Shown here: positions 8,018-14,210 of the stretch, in pieces
Layout: the number at the start of each line of letters is the position of its first letter
Position numbering within the stretch: the first letter of the stretch is position 1
Notes under the pieces: model-generated
The model's database searches: none
What the model was told of the DNA's origin: nothing
The model's input: the letters and a program-made list of their open reading frames with translations, nothing else
NCBI GenBank assembly: GCA_023231445.1
Contig: JALNVF010000038.1
Coordinates: forward strand, 1-24,164
Source: Treponema sp.
Lineage (GTDB): Bacteria; Spirochaetota; Spirochaetia; Treponematales; Treponemataceae
Reading direction: 5' to 3'
DNA: 24,164 bases
Position numbers and translations under genes: made by a program

Positions 8018-9136
8018 CTAAATTGTCTGGATGAACTGATTGATAAAATGCAGTGCAGCACCCACCGCAGAAGCCTCATTTTTATACTGGCAGAGTTTTA
8101 TATAGTCAGGATTATCTTTAAATGTATCACGTTCTATTACTTTCTGTTTTATTTCCTCTATAAATGGAGAAAGGAAACTTCCTACATACCCACCCAGTAT
8201 AACGGTAGTATCAAATATGATATGCAGATTACAAATCATGGTTGATAGATTTTCTATATATTCAGAGAATGCCCTGATACAAGAGATATCTTTGAGTTCA
8301 AGCTTTTTAAAAAAAGTTTCCAAACTTCCGTCTGCCAGATCTGAAAGGGCAAGTGCCGAACAGTAGCTGTCAAAGTGTCCCGTTTTTCCGCAGTAACACT
8401 GTTTTCCTCCCGGTACAGAACAGATATGTCCGAATTCCGCACTGTGAGCATGTTCTCCATCGACACTTTTTCGGTCTATAATAATTGCACCGCCAATACT
8501 GTTGCTGAGAGAAAGGAAAACAGCATTCTGTATTTCTGGTGATTTTGATATTTCAGCCATGCCGGCAGCAGTTGCATCGTTGAATAAAATTGTCGGATAG
8601 TTGATTTTTTTTATGAATTCAAATGTCTTTTTTTGATATATACCAAGCCGGTGAGATTCGACAAGTTCTGTTCCTTCCTTATTCACTATTCCTGGTACTG
8701 AGATACCAACACCTATTATAGTATTCCGCGGGATTTTCAGATTAGCTGTGTAGCTGTTGAAAAGTGTAAGTACTGAATTTTCGTAATCAGGAGTATCCGT
8801 AAATTTTTGGGAAAGACGTATACTGTCTATAACGTCACCTTTCAAATTTACGGCGGCAAAACCAATATGGTTTTGCGTTATATCTATGCCTATTGCAATT
8901 CTGGCATTTGGAACACAAGAAACGGTTGAAGCTTTTCTTCCACCCGTTGAAAAGAGGACACCGTCTTCAACAGCAAGCCCTGCTTCTATGAGCTGTTTTA
9001 GGTTATATGCAACGGTCGGCAGACTCAATTCAAGTTTTTCTGCAATCTTTTGTCGTGGTATTTTATCCTGAAAAAGGACCATCTCGTATACGTTGATTTT
9101 GTTCTGCTGCCGTACATCTATATTGTTAACTGCCAT
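8018..9136 (-). CDS. ROK-family transcriptional repressor (XylR/NagC type)
   Basis: This DNA-binding ROK protein has 372 residues, a normal length. Residues about 10-70 form a winged helix-turn-helix (RQKIAEKLELSLPTVAYNLKQL). The rest is the sugar-kinase-like ROK domain with GIDITQNHIGFAAV, GVGISVPGIV, NDATAAGMAE and SAEFGHICSV. The zinc region reads CYCGKTGHFDSYC; the usual consensus is CxCGxxGC, so the third cysteine is histidine here. ROK repressors usually release DNA on binding a sugar or sugar phosphate. It lies between the dehydrogenase-kinase genes and the divergent sugar ABC importer. Related AT-rich operators occur before all three transcription units, including its own, so I infer autoregulation and control of the locus. 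GGAGT lies close before the ATG. Confidence 0.92.
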   Translation of the reverse strand: MAVNNIDVRQQNKINVYEMVLFQDKIPRQKIAEKLELSLPTVAYNLKQLIEAGLAVEDGVLFSTGGRKASTVSCVPNARIAIGIDITQNHIGFAAVNLKGDVIDSIRLSQKFTDTPDYENSVLTLFNSYTANLKIPRNTIIGVGISVPGIVNKEGTELVESHRLGIYQKKTFEFIKKINYPTILFNDATAAGMAEISKSPEIQNAVFLSLSNSIGGAIIIDRKSVDGEHAHSAEFGHICSVPGGKQCYCGKTGHFDSYCSALALSDLADGSLETFFKKLELKDISCIRAFSEYIENLSTMICNLHIIFDTTVILGGYVGSFLSPFIEEIKQKVIERDTFKDNPDYIKLCQYKNEASAVGAALHFINQFIQTI

Positions 9137-9153
9137 AGGTACTCCATATGAAC

Positions 9154-9179
9154 AAGTTTTATAAAGTATTTTTATTTTA
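9154..9179 (-). promoter_or_regulatory. Putative ROK operator in front of the regulator gene
   Basis: The stretch contains TTTATAAA (9158-9165) followed by GTATTTTTATTTTA, closely matching the site at 7942-7972. It overlaps the -10 and start region of the predicted ROK-gene promoter, which suggests autorepression. The palindrome is imperfect, so support comes mainly from similarity to the other two sites. Confidence 0.45.
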
Positions 9180-9203
9180 GGGTATTTTGGTTTTGTCTGT
9201 CAA
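9174..9203 (-). promoter_or_regulatory. Promoter of the ROK regulator gene
   Basis: On the minus strand, TTGACA (9203-9198), an 18-base gap and TAAAAT (9179-9174) form a good sigma-70-type promoter for the regulator gene starting at 9136. Confidence 0.55.
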
Positions 9204-9224
9204 ATACAAAAGTCAAAAAAAAAT

Positions 9225-9253
9225 TTGACAAATTAAAAATCGGGGTGTACCAT
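9225..9253 (+). promoter_or_regulatory. Promoter of the sugar ABC importer operon
   Basis: A perfect TTGACA (9225-9230), a 17-base gap and TACCAT (9248-9253) form a promoter for the operon starting at 9339. The predicted start at about 9260 lies inside the long palindrome at 9252-9296. Confidence 0.6.
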
Positions 9254-9296
9254 TGCATTTATAAAATAGTTTTGTAAACTATTTTATAAATGCAAT
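9252..9296 (+). promoter_or_regulatory. Long perfect palindrome, putative ROK operator for the sugar importer
   Basis: Two perfect 21-base arms (9252-9272 and 9276-9296) flank a three-base centre TGT. Each arm contains TTTATAAA, at 9258-9265 and 9283-9290. The element overlaps the end of the -10 and the transcription start of the importer promoter. Similar cores lie before the dehydrogenase and regulator genes. In RNA it could also form a 5' hairpin. Confidence 0.72.
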
Positions 9297-9314
9297 CTTA
9301 TCCGGCCGGATTAG
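9297..9314 (+). promoter_or_regulatory. Second palindrome in the importer leader
   Basis: An 18-base palindrome with one mismatched pair is centred on the perfect TCCGGCCGGA (9301-9310). It directly abuts the AT-rich operator and lies before the ribosome binding site at 9328. Its GC-rich sequence is unlike the ROK-type sites, so a second regulator or a small RNA stem are both possible. Confidence 0.35.
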
Positions 9315-9338
9315 GACTGTGAAATACAGGAGGAAAAT

Positions 9339-10286
9339 ATGAAAAAAATTGTAACACTGCTGTTAATTGGGTTGACAGCACTTAATGTGGCGACTGCTAA
9401 AAGTGCAAAACGCACAAAAAAAAGCGGCAGGATATCCGTTGGTATGACAGTTCAGGATTTATCGAATCAGATATGGTCGGGATCCTGCGAATCACTGAAA
9501 AAAATGGTTACTGCTGACGGAGGAAAAATGGTGTATCTTGACTGCAGTAATAATTCAGCTACCCAGATACAACAGCTCGAAAATTTTATTTCAGCAAAAG
9601 TGAACGTTATTGTGGTTCAGCCGGTTGATAAAAATGCCGTAGAAACGACACTTGCTAAAGCCCGGTCTCAGGGGATAAAAATATATTGCTGGGATGAAGA
9701 TATCCAGAATGCTGATATCTGCTGGCTTATTGATAATTATGCTCTGGGAAAAATTATCGGTGAACAGGCTGCAGAATGGATAAATAGTAAGAATAACGGT
9801 ACTGCCGAGGTTGCGGTTCTTGACTATCCGCAGATTCCGATTCTTCTCGAAAGGGGAAACGGTATTGTCGATGCTCTAAAAGAGAAAGCACCGAAAGCAA
9901 AGATTGTGGCACAATCAAGTGCTATTAATCCAACAGAAGGTATGGCCAAGATGGAAACAATCTTCCAGAAAAATCCGGATGTTAAAGTTGTATGTTGTAT
10001 TGGCGGTGGTGGAGCTGTAGGAGCGAACGAGGCTGCAAAAGCTGCCGGAAAAATCAGTTCCGACTTTGGTATTTTTGCCGCTGATTGCACAGAACAGGAA
10101 ATGGTCGCAATGAAAAATAATGAAGGCAACAGAATGTCTGTTCTTATTACCGGTGGTCCTGATGAAATTGCAAAAACAATTTACGGTTGGGTAAAAAAAC
10201 TTGCTGCAGGCGAACCTGTAGAAAAAAAAGTATATCGTGTTACGATTCCAGTAACTGCTGCTAATTTAAGTAAATATTATAAATAA
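9339..10286 (+). CDS. Sugar ABC transporter substrate-binding protein, ribose type
   Basis: This periplasmic sugar-binding protein (315 residues) has the RbsB-like type I periplasmic fold. A signal peptide (about residues 1-20, MKKIVTLLLIGLTALNVATA) lacks a lipobox cysteine, so the mature protein should be soluble. Typical features are ISVGMTVQDLSNQIWSG at the N-terminal lobe, DGGKMVYLDCSNNSATQIQQLENFI, VNVIVVQPVDKNAVE and the hinge region near FAADCTEQEM. AGGAGG lies five bases before the ATG. It is the first gene of the importer operon, behind a promoter with a large operator. The ATPase gene follows after an unusually long structured spacer of 181 bases. Ligand is probably the polyol or ketose handled by the divergent dehydrogenase and kinase (inference). 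Confidence 0.93.
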   Translation: MKKIVTLLLIGLTALNVATAKSAKRTKKSGRISVGMTVQDLSNQIWSGSCESLKKMVTADGGKMVYLDCSNNSATQIQQLENFISAKVNVIVVQPVDKNAVETTLAKARSQGIKIYCWDEDIQNADICWLIDNYALGKIIGEQAAEWINSKNNGTAEVAVLDYPQIPILLERGNGIVDALKEKAPKAKIVAQSSAINPTEGMAKMETIFQKNPDVKVVCCIGGGGAVGANEAAKAAGKISSDFGIFAADCTEQEMVAMKNNEGNRMSVLITGGPDEIAKTIYGWVKKLAAGEPVEKKVYRVTIPVTAANLSKYYK

Positions 10287-10287
10287 A

Positions 10288-10350
10288 ATCTGATACATTT
10301 GCAGACTGTATTTTCAGGCTATTGAAAAGTACAGTCTCGCAGTATCAGAT
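10288..10350 (+). other. Long intercistronic hairpin between binding-protein and ATPase genes
   Basis: Starting one base after the stop codon, ATCTGATAC (10288-10296) pairs with GTATCAGAT (10342-10350). Inner pairs TGC/GCA, AGACTGTA/TACAGTCT and TTTTCA/TGAAAA close on the loop GGCTAT, with small bulges. No T-run follows, so it is not a simple terminator. Such hairpins often protect the mRNA of a highly expressed binding protein from 3' decay, which is my inference here. Confidence 0.7.
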
Positions 10351-10361
10351 ATTACAGGAGA

Positions 10362-10415
10362 ATGATGGGAGAATTGATTATCATCATTCTGTATTCAGCC
10401 GGTTACGGATTTTGA
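10362..10415 (+). CDS. Possible 17-residue hydrophobic micro-ORF
   Basis: The frame MMGELIIIILYSAGYGF follows AGGAG (10356-10360), but the spacing to either ATG (1 or 4 bases) is short for a working ribosome binding site. A 9-bp stem (10359-10367 with 10382-10390) overlaps it. It lies in the 181-base spacer before the ATPase gene. It may be only chance, so confidence is low. Confidence 0.15.
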   Translation: MMGELIIIILYSAGYGF

Positions 10416-10467
10416 TTTGTATCATTCTAATAAGCAGTCTCAGACTGACTATTCATAGGAGAATATT

Positions 10468-11967
10468 ATGGAATCTGCTGTGATTTTACAATTTGAAGAT
10501 ATTGTAAAATCTTATCCGGGGGTATTAGCACTTAATCATGTAAGTCTTGATATCCGGAAAGGTGAAATACATGCACTTGTAGGAGAAAACGGAGCCGGTA
10601 AATCGACATTAATAAAATGCTGTACAGGAGCTGTATTGCCCTCTGGCGGAAAGATCTCTGTAAACGGTAAAAAATTCTCTTCTTTTACGCCGAAACTTTC
10701 GGCTGAAAATGGAATGGTTGCCATATATCAGGAATTTAACCTTGTTGGAGAATTGTCAGTTGCTGAAAATATTTTTCTTGGGCGGGCAATAAGAAAAGGC
10801 TTAATTGTTGATAAGAAGGCAATGTGTGACAGGGCCAGGAATATATTTGAACAACTATCATTAAAAATAAATCCTGATGAGTTAGTAAAGAATCTGGCTG
10901 TAGGATATCAGCAGCTTGTAGAAATTGCAAAAGCGCTTTCTCAGAATGCCCGTATTCTTATAATGGATGAACCAACTGCTCCATTAACTAAAAAAGAAGT
11001 TGGAGTTTTGTTTTCAATTATTGAAAAACTTAAAAAACAGGGTATGACTATAATTTATATTTCTCACCGTATGGATGAAATATTCAAGTTAAGTGACAGA
11101 ATAACGATTCTTCGTGATGGTTCAAAAATAAAAACAATAGATACGAAGGATACAAATGTTGATGATCTTATTAAACTGATGGTTGGAAGATCTCTGAACG
11201 AAAAATTCCCGTCACGCAGTACAGTTCCTGCTTCGAAAGAAATTCTTTCTGTAGAACATCTTTACGGAAACGGACTTACAGATATTTCTTTTAAAATATA
11301 CGGCGGAGAGATACTTGGTTTTGCAGGATTGATAGGTTCAGGAAGAACAGAAACGGCTCAGATTCTTTTTGGAATAAAGAGAAAGAAATCCGGAAAAATT
11401 GTCATGAGTGAAAAAGAAATTTCTCCAAAATCCCCGCGAGAAGCGATGGAGTGTGGTATCGCTCTCGTTCCGGAAGACAGAAAGCAGCAGGGGGCTCTTC
11501 TGGGAATGAGTGTTCACAATAATATAACTCTGGCTGTTCTTCATAAACTTTCAACTTTTTGTCTTATAAGAAAAAAAGAAGATAAAAAAACTTCCGAATC
11601 ATTCCGTAAGGAGCTTAATATAAAGACACCTTCATTGGAACAACTTGTTAAGAATTTAAGCGGTGGTAATCAGCAGAAAGTTGTTGTTGCTAAATGGCTT
11701 GCTTCGGATCCTGATCTTATCATTATGGATGAACCGACCAGAGGAATTGATGTCGGAGCAAAATTTGAAATTTATAAACTGATGAACAGCCTTGTTGAAA
11801 AGGGAAAAACAATTCTTATGATTTCTTCTGAGATGGAAGAACTTATCGGGATGGCTGATAGAATTGTTGTGCTTTCGGAAGGAAGGGTCACTGGTACTGT
11901 TGTTAAGAATGATTTCAATCAGGAAATAATAATGAAATATGCCTCTCAGGTGAGAGATAAGGAGTAA
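10468..11967 (+). CDS. Sugar ABC transporter ATP-binding protein with two ATPase domains (RbsA/MglA type)
   Basis: This tandem ATPase (499 residues) powers a ribose/galactose-type importer. The first domain has Walker A GENGAGKST, signature LAVGYQQLVEIAKAL and Walker B ILIMDEPTAPLT. The second has the degenerate Walker A GLIGSGRTETAQ normal for this family, then signature LSGGNQQKVVVAKWL and Walker B LIIMDEPTRGIDVGAKFE. TAGGAGA lies seven bases before the ATG. It is four bases upstream of the permease gene and 181 bases downstream of the binding-protein gene, in one predicted operon. Substrate is not fixed by this subunit. Confidence 0.95.
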   Translation: MESAVILQFEDIVKSYPGVLALNHVSLDIRKGEIHALVGENGAGKSTLIKCCTGAVLPSGGKISVNGKKFSSFTPKLSAENGMVAIYQEFNLVGELSVAENIFLGRAIRKGLIVDKKAMCDRARNIFEQLSLKINPDELVKNLAVGYQQLVEIAKALSQNARILIMDEPTAPLTKKEVGVLFSIIEKLKKQGMTIIYISHRMDEIFKLSDRITILRDGSKIKTIDTKDTNVDDLIKLMVGRSLNEKFPSRSTVPASKEILSVEHLYGNGLTDISFKIYGGEILGFAGLIGSGRTETAQILFGIKRKKSGKIVMSEKEISPKSPREAMECGIALVPEDRKQQGALLGMSVHNNITLAVLHKLSTFCLIRKKEDKKTSESFRKELNIKTPSLEQLVKNLSGGNQQKVVVAKWLASDPDLIIMDEPTRGIDVGAKFEIYKLMNSLVEKGKTILMISSEMEELIGMADRIVVLSEGRVTGTVVKNDFNQEIIMKYASQVRDKE

Positions 11968-11971
11968 TAAT

Positions 11972-12913
11972 ATGAATGTTCATATACAGATAAGAAAATA
12001 TGCGATGTTTCTTGTTCTCTTAATTCTTGTTGTGTTTTTTTCACTAACGACAGATGCGTTCCTGAATCCGGAGAATCTGTTTAATGTTGCAAGGCAGGTC
12101 TCTATGCTGGGAATTGCTTCAGTTGGGATGACCTTTGTTTTGCTTCTGGGAGGGATCGATTTGTCTATCGGTTCTATGATTACACTTGTAAATATTGTAG
12201 CTGCATGGCTGATGGTTAACGCAAAAATTAATCCGGTTGTTGCATGTCTTATTGCTCTGATAATGAGTACTGGGTTAGGTTTTTTTAACGGACTTGTAAT
12301 TGCTAAAATCAGAATACCACCGCTTATTGTAACTCTGAGCATGATGACAATATTGGAAGGTTTTGCATATATTATTTGTAAAGGTATTCCTATTTTCGGT
12401 TTTCCGAAAGAATTTGCAATTATCGGACAGGGGTATATTGGTCCGATTCCTATCCCTGTTATTATTATGGTTGTTATTCTCCTTATCGGTGCTGTCATAC
12501 TTAATAATACATATTTTGGCAGATATTTTTATGCGGTAGGTGGCAATGCAGAGGCTGCAAAACTCTCGGGAATTAACGTTGATGGAATTCAATGTCTTGT
12601 ATATGCGTTATCTGGACTTTTTGCTGGTATTGCAGGTATAGTAATGCTGTCTCGTACGAATTCCGGGCAGGCACTTGCAGGAAAGGGGTTTGAATTTGAA
12701 TGTCTGACAGCTGTAGTCCTTGGAGGTGTAAGTGCAAACGGTGGCTTCGGTAGAATTTCAAATGTTGTTGCAGGTGTATTGATAATCGGCGTATTGAGCA
12801 ATGGAATGGTTCTTTTAAATGTAAGCCAGTATGTACAGATGGTAACAAAGGGAACTCTTATCTTATTAGCAGTCGGTTTTGACTGCATACAGCGCTATCG
12901 GAATACTCATTAG
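11972..12913 (+). CDS. Sugar ABC transporter permease (RbsC type)
   Basis: This inner-membrane permease (313 residues) belongs to the ribose/xylose/galactose family. It is largely hydrophobic with about eight to ten likely membrane segments. Family features include SVGMTFVLLLGGIDLSIGSM, the GNAEAAKLSGINVD cytoplasmic loop that contacts the ATPase, and LTAVVLGGVSANGGFGR. AAGGAG lies before the ATG. Only one permease gene is present, so it should act as a homodimer, as RbsC does. The cupin gene follows after 17 bases. Confidence 0.95.
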   Translation: MNVHIQIRKYAMFLVLLILVVFFSLTTDAFLNPENLFNVARQVSMLGIASVGMTFVLLLGGIDLSIGSMITLVNIVAAWLMVNAKINPVVACLIALIMSTGLGFFNGLVIAKIRIPPLIVTLSMMTILEGFAYIICKGIPIFGFPKEFAIIGQGYIGPIPIPVIIMVVILLIGAVILNNTYFGRYFYAVGGNAEAAKLSGINVDGIQCLVYALSGLFAGIAGIVMLSRTNSGQALAGKGFEFECLTAVVLGGVSANGGFGRISNVVAGVLIIGVLSNGMVLLNVSQYVQMVTKGTLILLAVGFDCIQRYRNTH

Positions 12914-12930
12914 GAAAAAGGAGTAAATAT

Positions 12931-13413
12931 ATGCGGACAATTTCTATCAATGTATTAACAAAAGAGTCATATGCCGATTTCGGCAGTTTTTACAATCTGC
13001 TGGCCCCGGATGGGCATACACTGGGGACTTTTTTTCATGATCATGTTCTTATGCCGGTCTCTGGTAATATGCCGGTCGGTTTTTCATCCATGGTTATTTC
13101 TAAACCGGACAGAATGATTGTTACAAAAGCTGAATATCACAATACGACTCCAGAAGTACTGCTGCCGCTTGATGACGATATTATTATTTATACGGCACCA
13201 CCTTCAAATGTTCCCGTGCCTGAAAAAACTGTGGCTTTTATCGTTCCTCGGGGAACAATCGTTCTCATGAATACCGGTGTATGGCATTTTGTACCATTTC
13301 CGGTTCACCAGAAAGAGGCTCATGTGATGGTTGCTTTACCGGAACGGATATATGCTTCTGATTGTACTATTATTGATTATGCATCATCAGATTATATAGA
13401 AATAAAAGCTTAA
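12931..13413 (+). CDS. Ureidoglycolate-lyase (AllA)-like cupin protein, function unknown
   Basis: This 160-residue protein looks like the AllA cupin-type fold. The stretch AEYHNTTPEVLLPLDDDIIIYTAP corresponds to the AllA region before the central barrel strands. IVPRGTIVLMNTGVWHFVPFPV corresponds to the AllA segment with the conserved GVWH. True AllA releases urea and glyoxylate from ureidoglycolate, but no other purine or allantoin gene is nearby. AAGGAG precedes the ATG and the gene closely follows the sugar permease, so it is probably in the importer operon. I infer a role with the imported compound, such as an isomerase, lyase or binding role. Fold assignment is moderate; the reaction is not known. 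Confidence 0.6.
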   Translation: MRTISINVLTKESYADFGSFYNLLAPDGHTLGTFFHDHVLMPVSGNMPVGFSSMVISKPDRMIVTKAEYHNTTPEVLLPLDDDIIIYTAPPSNVPVPEKTVAFIVPRGTIVLMNTGVWHFVPFPVHQKEAHVMVALPERIYASDCTIIDYASSDYIEIKA

Positions 13414-13423
13414 AACGATTTAT

Positions 13424-14071
13424 TTACAATAATACCGCGATTTTTTCATATGTCATTCCCGTAAAATCGGGAATGACCATATCTGCATAATTCTTGATAC
13501 TTTCCGCAGAATTCGTTGTTGCCAAACCGATGATATGCATACCTGCCGCTCTGCCGGATTTTAATCCGTTGAAAGAATCTTCAAAAACTATGCAGCTTGC
13601 GGCAGGTATGCCGAAAATTGCAGCTCCGAGCAGATAAGGATCGGGATCAGGCTTACTTTTTGTAAACATTTCCGCCGTTAATATTTTGTCAAAAAGGGAT
13701 TCGAATTCGGGATGCTGGGAAAAAACAGTCTGCATTTTTACCTTATTTGAACTTGTCACGACGGCGCATTTTACATCGTGTGTTCTGAGATTCTGTACAA
13801 ACCCCTGCAGACCTGAAATATAGTCCATTTTCATAGTGTGTTCGAATACATCAAGTTCCGCCGTGATTTCCTGCTGTTCTTTTGTCATTTTTGGAAACCA
13901 GATTTCATATATTTTATCCAGTGTTGTACCTTTTATTTTTTGTGCGATTGAAATATCACCCTTGTATTTCTGCATGATATCCGACCAGAAAATGGTATAT
14001 TGCTTTTCTGTATCGAGAATAACTCCATCAAGATCAAAAAGTGCCGCTGTTTTTCTCTGTATGATTTTCAT
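13424..14071 (-). CDS. HAD-family hydrolase, beta-phosphoglucomutase-like
   Basis: This 215-residue HAD phosphatase or phosphomutase has a C1-type helical cap. Motif I is ALFDLDGVILDTE, with nucleophile and acid aspartates. Motif II is the threonine/serine in CAVVTSSNK. The motif III lysine is in KSKPDPDPYLLGA, and motif IV is CIVFEDSFNGLKSGRAAGM. This pattern fits sugar-phosphate phosphatases and beta-phosphoglucomutases. I start at 14071 because the HAD fold begins there. The frame continues to 14182 but would overlap the upstream region of the divergent operon. No ribosome binding site is seen before 14071, and TATACT lies six bases upstream, so a leaderless message is possible. It ends 10 bases from the convergent cupin gene. 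Confidence 0.87.
   Translation of the reverse strand: MKIIQRKTAALFDLDGVILDTEKQYTIFWSDIMQKYKGDISIAQKIKGTTLDKIYEIWFPKMTKEQQEITAELDVFEHTMKMDYISGLQGFVQNLRTHDVKCAVVTSSNKVKMQTVFSQHPEFESLFDKILTAEMFTKSKPDPDPYLLGAAIFGIPAASCIVFEDSFNGLKSGRAAGMHIIGLATTNSAESIKNYADMVIPDFTGMTYEKIAVLL
13448..13482. other. Inverted repeat at the convergent end of cupin and HAD genes
   Basis: GTCATTCCCG (13452-13461) pairs perfectly with CGGGAATGAC (13468-13477). Four more A/T pairs follow beyond a bulged C. It lies inside the HAD coding end and about 35 bases after the cupin stop. No T-run follows on either strand, so it is not a standard terminator. It might mark the 3' end of the importer transcript. Confidence 0.4.
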
Positions 14072-14127
14072 AATGAAAGTATAGTAAAAATCAGCAGTTA
14101 ATAAAATACTTTTAGTGATAAAAAAAC

Positions 14128-14156
14128 TTGACTGGTTTATAAATCCGTGATAGCCT
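14128..14156 (+). promoter_or_regulatory. Predicted promoter of the aminotransferase-aldolase operon
   Basis: TTGACT (14128-14133), a 17-base gap and TAGCCT (14151-14156) fit a moderate sigma-70-type promoter. The predicted start at about 14163 lies just before the palindrome at 14166-14183. Confidence 0.45.
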
Positions 14157-14165
14157 TTTACATGA

Positions 14166-14183
14166 CGTGAGCAGTTGTTCACG
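14166..14183 (+). promoter_or_regulatory. Putative TetR operator
   Basis: The 18-base element CGTGAGCAGTTGTTCACG has seven of nine paired positions, with perfect CGTGA/TCACG ends. Size and position directly after the predicted transcription start fit a TetR-family operator. The third gene of the operon encodes a TetR protein, so autoregulation is plausible. Confidence 0.45.
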
Positions 14184-14210
14184 AATCGTTATCCCTACGG
14201 AGGTTACTTT

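Noticed and set aside
14136..14143. TTTATAAA in the spacer of the aminotransferase-operon promoter, resembling the ROK operator core
   Set aside because: Only the eight-base self-complementary core matches; the flanking AGTATTTT part is absent, and such a word is expected by chance in AT-rich DNA.
14072..14182. Upstream extension of the HAD gene to 14182
   Set aside because: The extra residues do not match the HAD fold, which begins at MKIIQRKTAALFDLDG, and the extension runs across the divergent promoter and operator.
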